A stretch of 64,000 nt of DNA, taken from positions 1,054,001 through 1,118,000 of the forward strand of contig JASGIB010000001.1 in assembly GCA_047602125.1 (NCBI GenBank). Direction: 5' to 3'. The DNA is from Pseudoluteimonas sp047602125 (GTDB lineage Bacteria > Pseudomonadota > Gammaproteobacteria > Xanthomonadales > Xanthomonadaceae). The position numbers and the translations under genes were made by a program. Under the pieces are notes generated by a model, which had not been told where the DNA came from, did not search any database, and saw nothing but the letters and a program-made list of their open reading frames with translations. Positions 44,435 through 53,150 of the stretch are shown here, piece by piece (the first letter of the stretch is position 1; the number at the start of each line of letters is the position of its first letter).

Positions 44435-44462
44435 CGTCATTCCGGCTTACGTCGGGATGACG
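44435..44462. repeat. Imperfect inverted repeat CGTCATTCC/GGGATGACG
   Basis: CGTCATTCCGGC and GTCGGGATGACG pair with a few mismatches around a short loop, 8 bp after the prpF stop and 13 bp before the convergent gene's stop. It looks like a REP-type intergenic hairpin, and may also slow transcription from both sides. Confidence 0.65.
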
Positions 44463-44475
44463 AGCGAGGATCTCC

Positions 44476-44925
44476 TCAGCGCGCGCTGATGATGAAGTTG
44501 CCGAAGGCGACGCCGAGGTCCCAGCCCTCGCCCTTGCCCGACAGCGCCAGCGAGATGTCGCCCTTGGTCACCACCTGCGCATGCGCGGACTTGCCGGCGC
44601 CGGCATGCGCCTCGGCCGCGGCGTAATGCCCGAGCAGGTCGTGGATGTCGCGCACGCCGGAGAATTCGCCGATGCCATTGTCGATCCGGCTCTTGCCGAA
44701 GGTCAGTCCGCCGCCCTTGCTGCGGATGTCCACGGCCATGCGCTGGCCGTTGTCGCAACTGATCGTGCCCGAGCCCGACAGCGTCTTGTAGAACGCGGAC
44801 CAGCCGGACAGGCTGAAGTGCATTTTGCAGTCGACGGGCCCGGCGGCGCGCGCGGCGGGTGCGGCGGTGGCGAGCATCGCGGCGAGCAGGACGGGAACAA
44901 GCCGAGAGGAATCAGGCAGGCGCAT
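44476..44925 (-). CDS. Conserved hypothetical exported protein
   Basis: 149 residues. Signal peptide ends ARAA (about residue 28). The mature part CKMHFSLSGWSAFYKTLSGS, GTISCDNGQRMAVDIRSKGG and GEGWDLGVAFGNFIISAR looks like a beta-rich periplasmic or outer-membrane-associated domain with two Cys that may pair. No name recognised. Confidence 0.75.
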   Translation of the reverse strand: MRLPDSSRLVPVLLAAMLATAAPAARAAGPVDCKMHFSLSGWSAFYKTLSGSGTISCDNGQRMAVDIRSKGGGLTFGKSRIDNGIGEFSGVRDIHDLLGHYAAAEAHAGAGKSAHAQVVTKGDISLALSGKGEGWDLGVAFGNFIISAR

Positions 44926-44999
44926 GGCATTCGCTCCATCGGAAATGCGATGAGCTTACTCCGGCACCGCGAAAACCACGTCGATCCATCGCGAACGCC

Positions 45000-45023
45000 G
45001 AACGGCGCCCGCAGGCGCCGTTC
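45000..45023 (-). terminator. GC-rich hairpin downstream of the exported protein gene
   Basis: AACGGCGCC/GGCGCCGTT with a 4-nt loop (45001-45022). Located 43 bp after the stop of the minus-strand gene at 45066. There is no T run, so termination is uncertain. Confidence 0.4.
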
Positions 45024-45065
45024 ATGTTGCTGCGTGGAGGGAGCCGACCGGGCTCGGTCCTCGTG

Positions 45066-45485
45066 TCAGCGATGGCCGTCCCACCAGGCGCGGTCGTCGT
45101 AACGGCTGTCGTAATAAGTGACCTTGCACCTGCCGTGGTCGTTGCATTCCACGTTGCGATCGCCGCGACCCGATCCTTCCTGCAAGCCGTAGGCATTGCC
45201 GCGGGGCGATCCCTGCCGCGCGGAAACACGGACCGGCACGTAGCGGTAATACACCGGGCGGCCGTAGCGGTCGCGCTGCACGAAAAGTCGGTCGTAGCGA
45301 CCGTAATCGCCGAAGCGGTAATACGGTACACCGGCGCGGAACACCACGTCGCCGATGTCCACCAGCACGCGCGCCAGTTCGTCCTGCGCGCGTACCTGCG
45401 CGACCGGCATGGCGAATCCCGCGCCCAGCGCGATGGCGAGTACGGACGGCGCAAGCAGGTGGGAGAACAGCTTCATTGCCTTCAT
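45066..45485 (-). CDS. Hypothetical exported Tyr/Arg/Asp-rich protein
   Basis: 139 residues. Signal peptide ends VRAQ (about residue 33). The rest is rich in Tyr, Arg, Gly and Asp: VPYYRFGDYGRYDRLFVQRD, YGRPVYYRYVPV, and a Cys pair in NVECNDHGRCKVTYYDSRYD. GAGG 6 nt before ATG 45485 supports this start over the ATG three codons later. Function unknown; the Cys pair suggests a periplasmic disulfide. Confidence 0.72.
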   Translation of the reverse strand: MKAMKLFSHLLAPSVLAIALGAGFAMPVAQVRAQDELARVLVDIGDVVFRAGVPYYRFGDYGRYDRLFVQRDRYGRPVYYRYVPVRVSARQGSPRGNAYGLQEGSGRGDRNVECNDHGRCKVTYYDSRYDDRAWWDGHR

Positions 45486-45588
45486 GGCGCACCTCGTCCT
45501 TGACCGGCTGTCCCATGCGGGACGGCCGCAGCTTGGTGCCGCTGCAATGAACCGGTGGCGAATTCCCCCGCAGTGCGATCTGCGCGGA

Positions 45589-46326
45589 TCAGCGCGCGTT
45601 CGGCGAGGTGAACGCGGAATGAGCCGTCGCGGCGAGCGCACGCACCGCGGCCGGCAGTTCCGATGCGTTCTCGACTGCGCGGAAACGCGCAGGATCAAGC
45701 ACGCCGCCGGCTTCCTGCTCGTGCACCCAGGTCACGCGGTAGGGCATGTGCACGCCCCAGCCGCCGAGCGCAAGCACCGGCGCGATGTCCGAACGCAGCG
45801 AATTTCCGACCATCAGGAATTCCTGCGGTTGCACTTCGAATTCGCGGAACAGCCTTCGATACGTCGCTTCGTCCTTCTCGCTCACGACCTCGATCCGGCC
45901 AAACGCATCGGCGAGGCCGGATTCTCGCACCTTGGCTTCCTGGTGGAACAGGTCGCCCTTGGTGACCAGCACCACCGGGAAATCGGTGGCGATGTCGGCG
46001 ACCGCTTCGCGGATTCCAGGGATCAGTTCCACCGGATGCCGCAGCATCTGCTTGGCCTGCAGCACGATGCGATGCAGGTCCTCGGCGGAAACGCGCCCGC
46101 CGCTGATCTCGTACGCGGCTTCGAGCATGGACAGGCTCATGCCCTTCACGCCGTAACCGAACAACGCGAGGTTGCGGCCTTCGATCGCGTACAGGCGTTC
46201 GTGCACGTCGTCGACGTCGACGTATTTCGCCAGCATCTCCTCGAAGCGCGACTGCGCAGCGCGGTAATAGTCCTCGCTGCGCCACAGCGTGTCGTCGGCG
46301 TCGAACCCGACCAGCCGGATGTTCAT
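45589..46326 (-). CDS. HAD-superfamily hydrolase
   Basis: 245 residues. Motif I VGFDADDTLWRSE gives the nucleophile and acid Asp, motif II is VVLVTKGDLFHQE (Thr), and motif III/IV EFLMVGNSLRSDIAPVLALG gives the metal-binding Asp. A helical cap lies at about 20-100. Probably a phosphatase of small metabolites; the substrate is not predictable. Its start overlaps the stop of the downstream-numbered dipeptidase gene by 4 bp. Confidence 0.87.
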   Translation of the reverse strand: MNIRLVGFDADDTLWRSEDYYRAAQSRFEEMLAKYVDVDDVHERLYAIEGRNLALFGYGVKGMSLSMLEAAYEISGGRVSAEDLHRIVLQAKQMLRHPVELIPGIREAVADIATDFPVVLVTKGDLFHQEAKVRESGLADAFGRIEVVSEKDEATYRRLFREFEVQPQEFLMVGNSLRSDIAPVLALGGWGVHMPYRVTWVHEQEAGGVLDPARFRAVENASELPAAVRALAATAHSAFTSPNAR

Positions 46327-47057
46327 CGCACCGGCACGTCGTAGGCAGTGGTTGGGGTCGGTTCCGGCTTGAACGTGAAGTGCCACCACTCCATCGGATA
46401 GTTCGCGAAGCCGCGCTGCTTCATCGCGTCGAGGAGCAACCGGCGGTTCGCGCGCTGCGCGTCGGTGATCGCGAGAGAATCGGTGTTCGCGCGCGGATCG
46501 AACAGGTCGAAGTCCGCGCCCATGTCCAGCGGCACGCAGCCGCTCGCCTCGCAACGCAGCAGGCCCAGATCGACGGTCGCGCCGCGGCTGTGGCCCGAGG
46601 TTTCCGCAATGTAGGGACCGAGCAGCTGCGACTTGTCGACGTTCGGATAGTGTTCCGCCTTGGTGCGCTGGTCGGACGGGTCGTGCGCCCAGTCGACGAA
46701 GGCATGCACCGCGCGCACCGGCCGATAGCAATCGAAGATGTCGAGCGAAAGCCCCTGCGCGTGCAGGTCCGCCTGCACCTGGGCCAATGCTTCGGCCGCG
46801 GGCTTGAGCAGCAGGCATTTGCGCGCTTCGTATCCCGGCACGACCGCGCCGGTGAAGTTGTCGCTGCCGGCATAGCGCATTTCCACGCGGATATCGGGCG
46901 CGAGCGAGGACACGTCGACCATTCCCGCCTGCGCCGCCGTGGTCGCGGGCGAGACCTGTACCGCCGGTTTCGCTGCAGGCACGGGCGCGATGTTCGCCGG
47001 CGCCGCGCCACAGGCACTTGCGACGAACGCGGGCAACAGGACCAGGGCGAGGCGCAT
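46323..47057 (-). CDS. VanX-type D-Ala-D-Ala dipeptidase, lipoprotein
   Basis: 244 residues. Signal with possible lipobox VASAC (Cys16). Zinc and catalytic motifs of the VanX/DdpX family: SGHSRGATVDL (His, Asp ligands) and YPMEWWHFTF (catalytic Glu and ligand His), with FDCYRPVRAVHAFVDWAH upstream. Normally cleaves D-Ala-D-Ala from peptidoglycan turnover rather than conferring glycopeptide resistance. Divergent from an NlpC/P60 gene, with 59 bp between the starts. Confidence 0.9.
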   Translation of the reverse strand: MRLALVLLPAFVASACGAAPANIAPVPAAKPAVQVSPATTAAQAGMVDVSSLAPDIRVEMRYAGSDNFTGAVVPGYEARKCLLLKPAAEALAQVQADLHAQGLSLDIFDCYRPVRAVHAFVDWAHDPSDQRTKAEHYPNVDKSQLLGPYIAETSGHSRGATVDLGLLRCEASGCVPLDMGADFDLFDPRANTDSLAITDAQRANRRLLLDAMKQRGFANYPMEWWHFTFKPEPTPTTAYDVPVR

Positions 47058-47116
47058 GCGGATTCCCGATGGATGGAACGCGGATAGTATGCTGCGGCTT
47101 TCCAGCGGAATGCGCC

Positions 47117-48514
47117 ATGCCCGGCCTGCGCACCCTCCTCGCGAGCTTGCTGTTCGCCCTGTCGCTCGCGCCGGGACCGGCGTTCGCCGGCGATGCGCTG
47201 CCGATTTCGCCGGCGCAACTCGATGCGACGTACTGGATCGCGAAATTGCCCGACGCCGAACGCGTGGTGCTGGATCGCAATGCCATCGCCGCGCGCAATG
47301 CTTCGCTGCCGCGGATCGAACCGAGCTGGCACGACCTCGCTGCCCTGCCCGCGTCGCTGGACCGCGATGCGGTGTATGCGCAGGCCGGGGCACTTTCCGC
47401 GATGCCGACACGCACGCTGTACGCCGAAGACGGCCATGCGCTGGCTGCGAATGAACTCGCTTCGTTGCAACAATCGCTCGCACTGGATGCGATTCCGCCT
47501 CGAGTGTCGGTTCGCTATGCACTGGTTCTGCAGCGTGCGCCGCTGCGCACGTTCCCGACCGTGCAACGCGTGTTCTCCAAGCCGGGCGATGTCGATATCG
47601 ATCGTTTCCAGGAAAGCGCGCTGTTCCCCGGCACGCCGGTCGCGGTGCTGCATGCCAGCCGCGACGGACGTTGGCGTTTCGTCGTTGCGTCGAACTACGC
47701 CGCGTGGATCCGGGCCGACGCGCTTGCCGAAGGTTCGCGCGACGAAGTCCTTGGCTACGCGATGCAGCAACCGCAACTGGTCATCACCGGCGACAACGTG
47801 CGTACCGTGTTCGATCCCTCGCGTCCGCAGTTGTCGCAATTGCCGCTGGACATGGGCACGCACCTGCCGCTGCTCGCCGACTGGCCGCGCGATGCAGCGG
47901 TCTCCGGGCAGGTGGCGTACGCGGCGTGGGTGGTGCGGTTGCCGATGCGCGATGCGAACGGCCAGCTGCAACTCGTGCCGGCACTGATCCCGCGCGGTAG
48001 CGACGCGCGTGTTGGCGATCTGCCGCTGAGCCGTGCCAACCTGCTGCGGCAGGCGTTCAAGCTGCTGGGCGAACGCTACGGCTGGGGCCACGACTACGAT
48101 GGCCGCGACTGCAGCGGTTTCCTCTCCGACGTGTTCGCCACCTTCGGCGTGCGCATGCCGCGCAATACCGGCGACCAGGCGAAAAGCCCGGCGTTCGCGC
48201 ACGAGCGTTTCGACGAATCGGCTTCGCGCGAAACGCGGATGCGCGCAATTTCGACCTTGCAGGTCGGCGACCTCGTCTACATCCCCGGCCACGTGCTGAT
48301 GGTGGTCGGTTTCGAACGGGGCGAGCCGTGGGTGATCCACGACGTGCAGGGCGTCTCGATCCCCGGCGCCGACGGCGCGCTGCGACGCATTCCGCTGAAC
48401 GGCGTGTCGGTGACGCCGTTGCTGCCGCTGCGCTTCGACGCCGGCCACGACTACGTCGACCGCATGACCGCCATCGTGCATCCGCTGGCGCCGCTGCCGG
48501 CGGGCGCGCATTGA
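47117..48514 (+). CDS. SH3-domain NlpC/P60 (C40) peptidoglycan endopeptidase
   Basis: 465 residues. Signal peptide ends FAGD (about residue 25). The middle has SH3-like modules (FPGTPVAVLHASRDGRWRFV, YAAWIRADAL), then a C-terminal NlpC/P60 domain at about 315-450 with catalytic Cys in HDYDGRDCSGFLSDVFA, His in YIPGHVLMVVGFE and the third residue near VIHDVQG. Cuts stem peptides of peptidoglycan or turned-over fragments. MPGLRTLLA at 47117 gives a proper signal peptide. Confidence 0.88.
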   Translation: MPGLRTLLASLLFALSLAPGPAFAGDALPISPAQLDATYWIAKLPDAERVVLDRNAIAARNASLPRIEPSWHDLAALPASLDRDAVYAQAGALSAMPTRTLYAEDGHALAANELASLQQSLALDAIPPRVSVRYALVLQRAPLRTFPTVQRVFSKPGDVDIDRFQESALFPGTPVAVLHASRDGRWRFVVASNYAAWIRADALAEGSRDEVLGYAMQQPQLVITGDNVRTVFDPSRPQLSQLPLDMGTHLPLLADWPRDAAVSGQVAYAAWVVRLPMRDANGQLQLVPALIPRGSDARVGDLPLSRANLLRQAFKLLGERYGWGHDYDGRDCSGFLSDVFATFGVRMPRNTGDQAKSPAFAHERFDESASRETRMRAISTLQVGDLVYIPGHVLMVVGFERGEPWVIHDVQGVSIPGADGALRRIPLNGVSVTPLLPLRFDAGHDYVDRMTAIVHPLAPLPAGAH

Positions 48515-48540
48515 GCCCGGGCTCGGCTAACATCCATTGC

Positions 48541-49320
48541 ATGAACGCCATCCGCCTCGCCTTCGCCGCCCTGCTTCCATTGCTCGCTGCCTGCGCCTCG
48601 ACCGCGGCACCGCGGACGAACCCGTGGGACAACGCTCGGCAATTGGTCGTGGTCACGACCGCCGACTGGAACGCCGCGACCGGCACCCTGCGCACGTTCG
48701 AACGCGAGGGCGATGGCTGGCGCGAAACCACGCAGTCGCTGGCCGTGAACGTCGGCCGCAGCGGCAGCGGCTGGGGCCTGGGCCTGCACGATGCGCGCGA
48801 CCAGGACGCGGGCCCGGTGAAGCGCGAAGGCGACGGCCGTGCCCCGGCCGGCGTGTTCGCCATCGGCACCGCGTTCGGTTACGCGCCGGAGCTTTCGACC
48901 GGGCTTGCGTACAAAGCGATGCAGGCCAACGACTGGTGCATCGACGTGCCCGATTCGCCGCTGTACAACCGCATTGTCGACCGCAGCCTGGCGAAGGCAC
49001 CGGGCCTGGACCGCTCCACCGAACCGATGCGCCGCGACCTGCAGGCCAAGCCCGACGACATGTACGCAGTCGGCTTCGTGATCGAACACAACGCGCAGGC
49101 GACGCCGCAGGGCGGCAGTTGCATCTTCGCCCACGTGCAGCGCGCGCCCGGCGCGCCGACCGCCGGTTGCACGTCCATGCCCGAAGACGCGCTGCGCGGC
49201 CTGCTCGCATGGCTGCGCGACGACGCGCATCCGGCGTTCGTGCTGCTGCCGCAGGACGAGTACGCGCGATTGCAGGCGACGTGGCATCTGCCCGTGTTCG
49301 ACAGTTCGACAATCCATTGA
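48541..49320 (+). CDS. L,D-transpeptidase (YkuD) family lipoprotein
   Basis: 259 residues. Lipobox LAAC (Cys19). The YkuD-type motif is SCIFAHVQRAPGAPTAGCTS, with His and the catalytic Cys, then MPEDALRGLLAWL. YNRIVDRS and GVFAIGTAFGYAP fit this family. These proteins either cross-link peptidoglycan or act as L,D-carboxypeptidases. It is 26 bp after the NlpC/P60 gene and probably in one unit with it, giving a local murein peptide set together with the VanX-type gene. Confidence 0.86.
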   Translation: MNAIRLAFAALLPLLAACASTAAPRTNPWDNARQLVVVTTADWNAATGTLRTFEREGDGWRETTQSLAVNVGRSGSGWGLGLHDARDQDAGPVKREGDGRAPAGVFAIGTAFGYAPELSTGLAYKAMQANDWCIDVPDSPLYNRIVDRSLAKAPGLDRSTEPMRRDLQAKPDDMYAVGFVIEHNAQATPQGGSCIFAHVQRAPGAPTAGCTSMPEDALRGLLAWLRDDAHPAFVLLPQDEYARLQATWHLPVFDSSTIH

Positions 49321-49336
49321 CCGGCCGGAGCCGCGC

Positions 49337-50578
49337 ATGACCACCACGCAACGGGTACTGGCGGGACTGGCCGCGGGCGCGATCCTCGGCCTCGTGCTGG
49401 CATGGTGGGAACCGAACGCGGCCGCGACCGCTGCCGCCATCGCCCAGCCCATCGGCAAGCTCTGGCTGTCCGCCTTGCAGATGACCGTGGTGCCGCTGGT
49501 GTTCGCGCTGGTGGTGCTGGGCGTGAACAGCGCGCGCAACGCCGCCGCATCCGGGCGCACCGCGCGGGTGGCGATTATCACGTTCCTGATCCTGCTGGCG
49601 ATTGCAGCGACGATTGCCGCACTGCTGGCGCCGTTCCTGCTCTCGCTGCTGCCGCGCGATGCCGCGACCGCGGAGGCGATGCGCAGCGCGTTGATGTCAT
49701 CGACGGCAACCGCGACCACGCCGCCCGGCCCCGCCGACTGGTTCGCGAACATCATTCCGACCAATGCAATCAACGCCGCCGCGCAGGGCGCGATGCTGCC
49801 GCTGGTGGTGTTCGCGCTGTTCCTAGGCTTCGCCTTGCCGAAGATCGATGGCGAACGCCGCGCGCAGATCCTCGGCCTGTTGCAGGGCATCAGCGAGGCG
49901 ATGATCGTGGTCGTGCGCTGGGTGCTGTGGGCCGCGCCCATCGGCGTGTTCGCGCTGGTGCTGGCGGTGACCGCGAAGGTCGGCTTCGACCTGATCGGCG
50001 CGCTCGGCGCCTACATCGCGCTGCAGAGCGGGCTGTACCTGCTGATGACGCTGCTGGTGTACGTCGTCGCCGTCGCGTTCGGCGGCGAGAAGCTGCGCCG
50101 TTTCGCCAGCGGCATCGCGCCGGCGCAGGGCATCGCCGCGAGCACGCAGTCCTCGCTGGCATCGCTGCCGGTAATGCTGGAATGCGCGCGCACGCGGCTC
50201 GGCTATCGCGATGAAACCAGTTCGCTGGTGCTGCCGATGGCGGCCTCGCTGTTCCGGATCACCAGCCCGGTGCAATACGTGGTCGCCTGTTCCTTCATCG
50301 CCTGGGCCTCGGGCATCGAGATCTCCATGTGGCACATGCTCGCGGTGGTGCCGCTGACCGTGGTGGTGAGCATGGGCTCGGTGGGATTGCCGGGGCAGGT
50401 CAGCTTCATGGCGACGAATGTTCCCGTCGCGCAGGCGCTGGGCCTGCCGGTGGAACCGCTGGGCCTGCTGCTCGCGGTGGACACGATCCCCGACGTGTTC
50501 TCGACGATCGGCAACGTCACCGCCGACCTCGGCGCGACCGCGGTGGTGGAGAAGCGCACGTCGGCGCCGGGCGCATGA
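49337..50578 (+). CDS. Dicarboxylate/amino acid:cation symporter (DAACS family)
   Basis: 413 residues with eight helices and two re-entrant loops. IGKLWLSALQMTVVPLVFAL is the typical TM region, ASTQSSLASLPVMLECAR contains the serine-rich loop, and LLAVDTIPDVFSTIGNVTAD is the substrate/sodium motif of GltP/DctA-like transporters. Imports acidic amino acids or C4-dicarboxylates with H+ or Na+. The apt start overlaps its stop by 4 bp. Confidence 0.92.
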   Translation: MTTTQRVLAGLAAGAILGLVLAWWEPNAAATAAAIAQPIGKLWLSALQMTVVPLVFALVVLGVNSARNAAASGRTARVAIITFLILLAIAATIAALLAPFLLSLLPRDAATAEAMRSALMSSTATATTPPGPADWFANIIPTNAINAAAQGAMLPLVVFALFLGFALPKIDGERRAQILGLLQGISEAMIVVVRWVLWAAPIGVFALVLAVTAKVGFDLIGALGAYIALQSGLYLLMTLLVYVVAVAFGGEKLRRFASGIAPAQGIAASTQSSLASLPVMLECARTRLGYRDETSSLVLPMAASLFRITSPVQYVVACSFIAWASGIEISMWHMLAVVPLTVVVSMGSVGLPGQVSFMATNVPVAQALGLPVEPLGLLLAVDTIPDVFSTIGNVTADLGATAVVEKRTSAPGA

Positions 50579-51099
50579 GCGACTGGAGGCGCCTGGTTCG
50601 CGACGTCGCGGATTTCCCGAAAGCGGGAATCGGCTTCAAGGACATCATGCCGGTGCTGGCGAACGCCGATGCGTTCGTCTCTGCCATCGCCGCACTCGCC
50701 GCGCCGTGGCGCGATATGCGCATCGACGCGGTGATGGCGATCGAGGCACGCGGTTTCCTGCTCGGCGCGCCGCTGGCACGCGTGCTCGGCAGCGGTGTCG
50801 TTCCCGTGCGCAAACCCGGGAAGCTGCCTGGCCCAGTGCTGGAAACGCGCTACGCGCTGGAATACGGCGAGGACGCGCTGCAGGTGCAGGCCGATGCACT
50901 CGCTCCCGGTGCGCGCGTGCTGCTGGTCGACGACGTGCTCGCCACCGGTGGCACGCTGGCGGCTGCGCGTTCGCTCGCCGAAGGACTCGGCGCGGACATC
51001 GTCGGCGCATCGGTGCTGATGGAACTTGCCTTCCTCGGTGGCCGTTCGCGTTGGGACGGAACCGCACCGTTGCATGCGGCGTGGGTCATCGGAGATTGA
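50575..51099 (+). CDS. apt: Adenine phosphoribosyltransferase
   Basis: Salvages adenine to AMP using PRPP. 174 residues. Landmarks: VADFPKAGIGFKDIMPVL, VMAIEARGFLLGAPLA, VPVRKPGKLPGPVLE and the PRPP loop RVLLVDDVLATGGTLAAA. ATG at 50575 overlaps the symporter stop (ATGA). Followed by a repeat rather than a terminator. Confidence 0.95.
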   Translation: MSDWRRLVRDVADFPKAGIGFKDIMPVLANADAFVSAIAALAAPWRDMRIDAVMAIEARGFLLGAPLARVLGSGVVPVRKPGKLPGPVLETRYALEYGEDALQVQADALAPGARVLLVDDVLATGGTLAAARSLAEGLGADIVGASVLMELAFLGGRSRWDGTAPLHAAWVIGD

Positions 51100-51110
51100 G
51101 GCAAGCCCAT

Positions 51111-51141
51111 GTAGGGCGGAACCTCCGCAGGATGTTCCGCC
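51111..51141. repeat. GTAGGGCGGAAC inverted repeat
   Basis: The arms GGCGGAAC and GTTCCGCC enclose a short loop after a leading GTAG. Same type as the units at 62174 and 62915. Lies between apt and an AT-richer gene. Confidence 0.75.
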
Positions 51142-51164
51142 ATTGACCACAAGGATGACGTCTC

Positions 51165-51500
51165 ATGGATTTAGTCGAGATCATCAAGCTGGCTGAACTC
51201 CACCTTTCACAAGATATCTATTCGAAGGTACCAGTTCGTAAAGCCAATCGAACCGCTACTAAACTTAGATCCAAGATCCTGGAAATTTTGTCGATTACCG
51301 ACGGGGCTGAGCAGTTAATGAGCCTCTTGAATCACCCCGCAGCTGGCCCATGGATTGCTTTCACTGCACTTGAGCACGGAACTCTCAATGAGTTTCAGAG
51401 CGCTCGCTGTTTAGCGATAGTTAGAAAAGTGGCCAATGGAAACAAAATCGACAGCGCCGGCGCAAAACTCTGGCTGAAGTTGCATGGATACCAAGACTGA
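51165..51500 (+). CDS. Hypothetical protein, DUF2019-like helical repeat, atypical composition
   Basis: 111 residues, all-helical. VRKANRTATKLRSKILEILS followed by QLMSLLNHPAAGPWIAFTAL resembles the HEAT-like helices of DUF2019 proteins, but I could not test this. Codon use is clearly AT-richer than apt and the genes after it, pointing to acquisition. It follows a repeat and stands alone. Such orphan helical proteins are sometimes immunity factors; nothing here proves it. Confidence 0.6.
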   Translation: MDLVEIIKLAELHLSQDIYSKVPVRKANRTATKLRSKILEILSITDGAEQLMSLLNHPAAGPWIAFTALEHGTLNEFQSARCLAIVRKVANGNKIDSAGAKLWLKLHGYQD

Positions 51501-51560
51501 TAACCCATACAAGCCGACACGACTTCGTCGTTTAGCTGAAATCGGCTTCACTCTCGCCAA

Positions 51561-51755
51561 TCAGGCATCGTCCTCGCGCGAAGCGGCCACGCCCCAGTCG
51601 CCGGCGGCATCGCGCCAGACCTCGAACACGATCGGCCGGCAGCAGACTTCGCAATCCTCGATGTAGGTCTGCGCGTCGGCGCCGCCGTCGACCACGATGC
51701 GGATGCGTTCCCCGCAATACGGGCAGGCGACGCGAACAGTGGAATCCGCGTTCAT
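51561..51755 (-). CDS. CPXCG-motif cysteine-rich small protein
   Basis: 64 residues with a zinc-ribbon-like Cys set: VACPYCGERIRIVVDGG and YIEDCEVCCRPIVFEVWRD. The CPYCG...CxxC spacing defines the family. Function unknown; probably a zinc-binding accessory protein. Its start overlaps the lytic transglycosylase stop by 4 bp. Confidence 0.88.
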   Translation of the reverse strand: MNADSTVRVACPYCGERIRIVVDGGADAQTYIEDCEVCCRPIVFEVWRDAAGDWGVAASREDDA

Positions 51756-52540
51756 TCCGCCGCCCGTAATCCCAATGGCGCCAGCCCCATCGCCGCGCGA
51801 TAACGCGCGTGCAAGGCGGTGACCTTGTCCACGTATTCCAGCGTCTCGCGGTACGGCGGCACGCCGCCGTACTTCGCCACCGCGCCGATCCCCGCGTTGT
51901 AGGCCGCCGCGGCGCGTGCGTAATCGCCGTGGTAGCGCGCGACCAGCCGCGCAAGCAATTTCGCACCGACGCGAATCGACTGCGCATAGGCGTAGGGATC
52001 GGTGACGCCGTTCTCGCGCGCCACCTCGGGCATCAACTGCATCACGCCCTGCGCGCCCTTGGGCGAGGTCGCCTTCGGATCGTAGCCGCTTTCGGCGTGC
52101 GCGATCGCGCGGACGAAGGCTTCGTCCACCTTGTTCGCCTTCGCCGCGGCGCGGAATTCCTTCGGATACAGGTCCATGCGCGGCTTGCCGACCTGGCCGA
52201 GCCCGGCGTGCGCGGTCGAACCCGGCGGCGTGGCGACGGTGAAGCGCGTGACCACGGTTGAACCCGGCAGCTTGCGCGTGCCGTACACCGGCTTCCCGTC
52301 CTGCATGCGCTCGTACAGCGTGCCGTGGATCACGCCGAGTTCGCCCCACAGGTTGGGCACCTTCGCGGCATCGTCGTCGATGTGTTTCGCCTCGCACTTC
52401 GAGCCGGGCTCGGGCGCGGTCGACAGGCTCACCGTGCCGTCGCGCACGCAGCGATACACCGTGCGCGCATTCGCCATCGGGACGGCGAGTACGCACGACA
52501 GCAGCACGGCGAGGACGCGGGACACGGACATGGCGCGCAT
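51752..52540 (-). CDS. SLT-domain lytic transglycosylase with N-terminal DUF4124-like part
   Basis: 262 residues. Signal peptide ends ANA (about residue 25), then TVYRCVRDGTVSLSTAPEPG, a DUF4124-like segment. The C-terminal SLT domain at about 120-245 has catalytic Glu in IAHAESGYDPKATSPKGAQG, then VMQLMPEVA and AAAAYNAGIGAVAKYGGVPP. Cleaves the glycan strand of peptidoglycan forming anhydro-muropeptides. Start at 52540 or, equally plausible, at the ATG three codons later; neither has a strong ribosome site. Confidence 0.9.
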   Translation of the reverse strand: MRAMSVSRVLAVLLSCVLAVPMANARTVYRCVRDGTVSLSTAPEPGSKCEAKHIDDDAAKVPNLWGELGVIHGTLYERMQDGKPVYGTRKLPGSTVVTRFTVATPPGSTAHAGLGQVGKPRMDLYPKEFRAAAKANKVDEAFVRAIAHAESGYDPKATSPKGAQGVMQLMPEVARENGVTDPYAYAQSIRVGAKLLARLVARYHGDYARAAAAYNAGIGAVAKYGGVPPYRETLEYVDKVTALHARYRAAMGLAPLGLRAAE

Positions 52541-52594
52541 TCTAGGCGCCGAAGCTGAACGACCGTTGCTGCCGCTGGTCGGCGAACCCCGATC

Positions 52595-53104
52595 TCAGCT
52601 CGCGCCGAGGAAATCGTCTTTGCCCAGCGCCAGCCCGGCCTCGCGCAGGATCGCGTAGGCGATGGAGCTGTGGAAGAACAGGTTGGGAAGGATGAACTGC
52701 AACAGGTAGGACTGGCCGTCGAGCTGCATCGGGTCGCGGCCGCGGCGCGGCACCGTGATCGCCCGGTCCTCGCTGCCGTCGAGTTGCGCGGCGTCGAAAC
52801 CGCGCACCACTTCCAGCGCGCGGTCGATGCGCGCGTACAGCCCGGCGAAGTCGGTTTCGGTGTCGGGGAACGAGGGCGGTTCGGCGCCGGCGAGGCGCGA
52901 ACTGCCACGCACCGCCATGTCGGTGGCGATCTGCACCTGCTTGGTCAGCGGGAACATGTCCGCGATCAATCGCGAATCCAGCAACACCGAGGGTTCGATG
53001 TTCTTCCCGGTGGCGAAGGCTTCGCCTTTCTGCAGCACCGCGCGCAGGTTGCCGAGCGCGCGCACGAACACCGGAACCGAGGCCTGGTACATCGACAGCG
53101 ACAT
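52595..53104 (-). CDS. DUF1993 family protein
   Basis: 169 residues. MYQASVPVFVRALGNLRAVL, LLDSRLIADMFPLTKQVQIA and FFHSSIAYAILREAGLALGK are typical of DUF1993, a helical-bundle family related to DinB-like proteins and of unknown function. Possible metal-binding His lie in NLFFHSS. Cytosolic. Stands between the transglycosylase and a small exported protein. Confidence 0.88.
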   Translation of the reverse strand: MSLSMYQASVPVFVRALGNLRAVLQKGEAFATGKNIEPSVLLDSRLIADMFPLTKQVQIATDMAVRGSSRLAGAEPPSFPDTETDFAGLYARIDRALEVVRGFDAAQLDGSEDRAITVPRRGRDPMQLDGQSYLLQFILPNLFFHSSIAYAILREAGLALGKDDFLGAS

Positions 53105-53150
53105 GGGGGACTCCGCAACGTGGGGAGGCGCGATTATGCGCGCGTCGCGG

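Noticed and set aside
46323..47057. VanX-type gene as glycopeptide resistance
   Set aside because: No vanH, vanA or vanRS neighbours; in a Gram-negative with lipoprotein signal, peptide turnover is the likelier role.
51484..51666. 60-codon plus-strand frame after the AT-rich gene
   Set aside because: Most of it is antisense to the CPXCG gene, with no ribosome site and Ser/Gln-rich chance composition.
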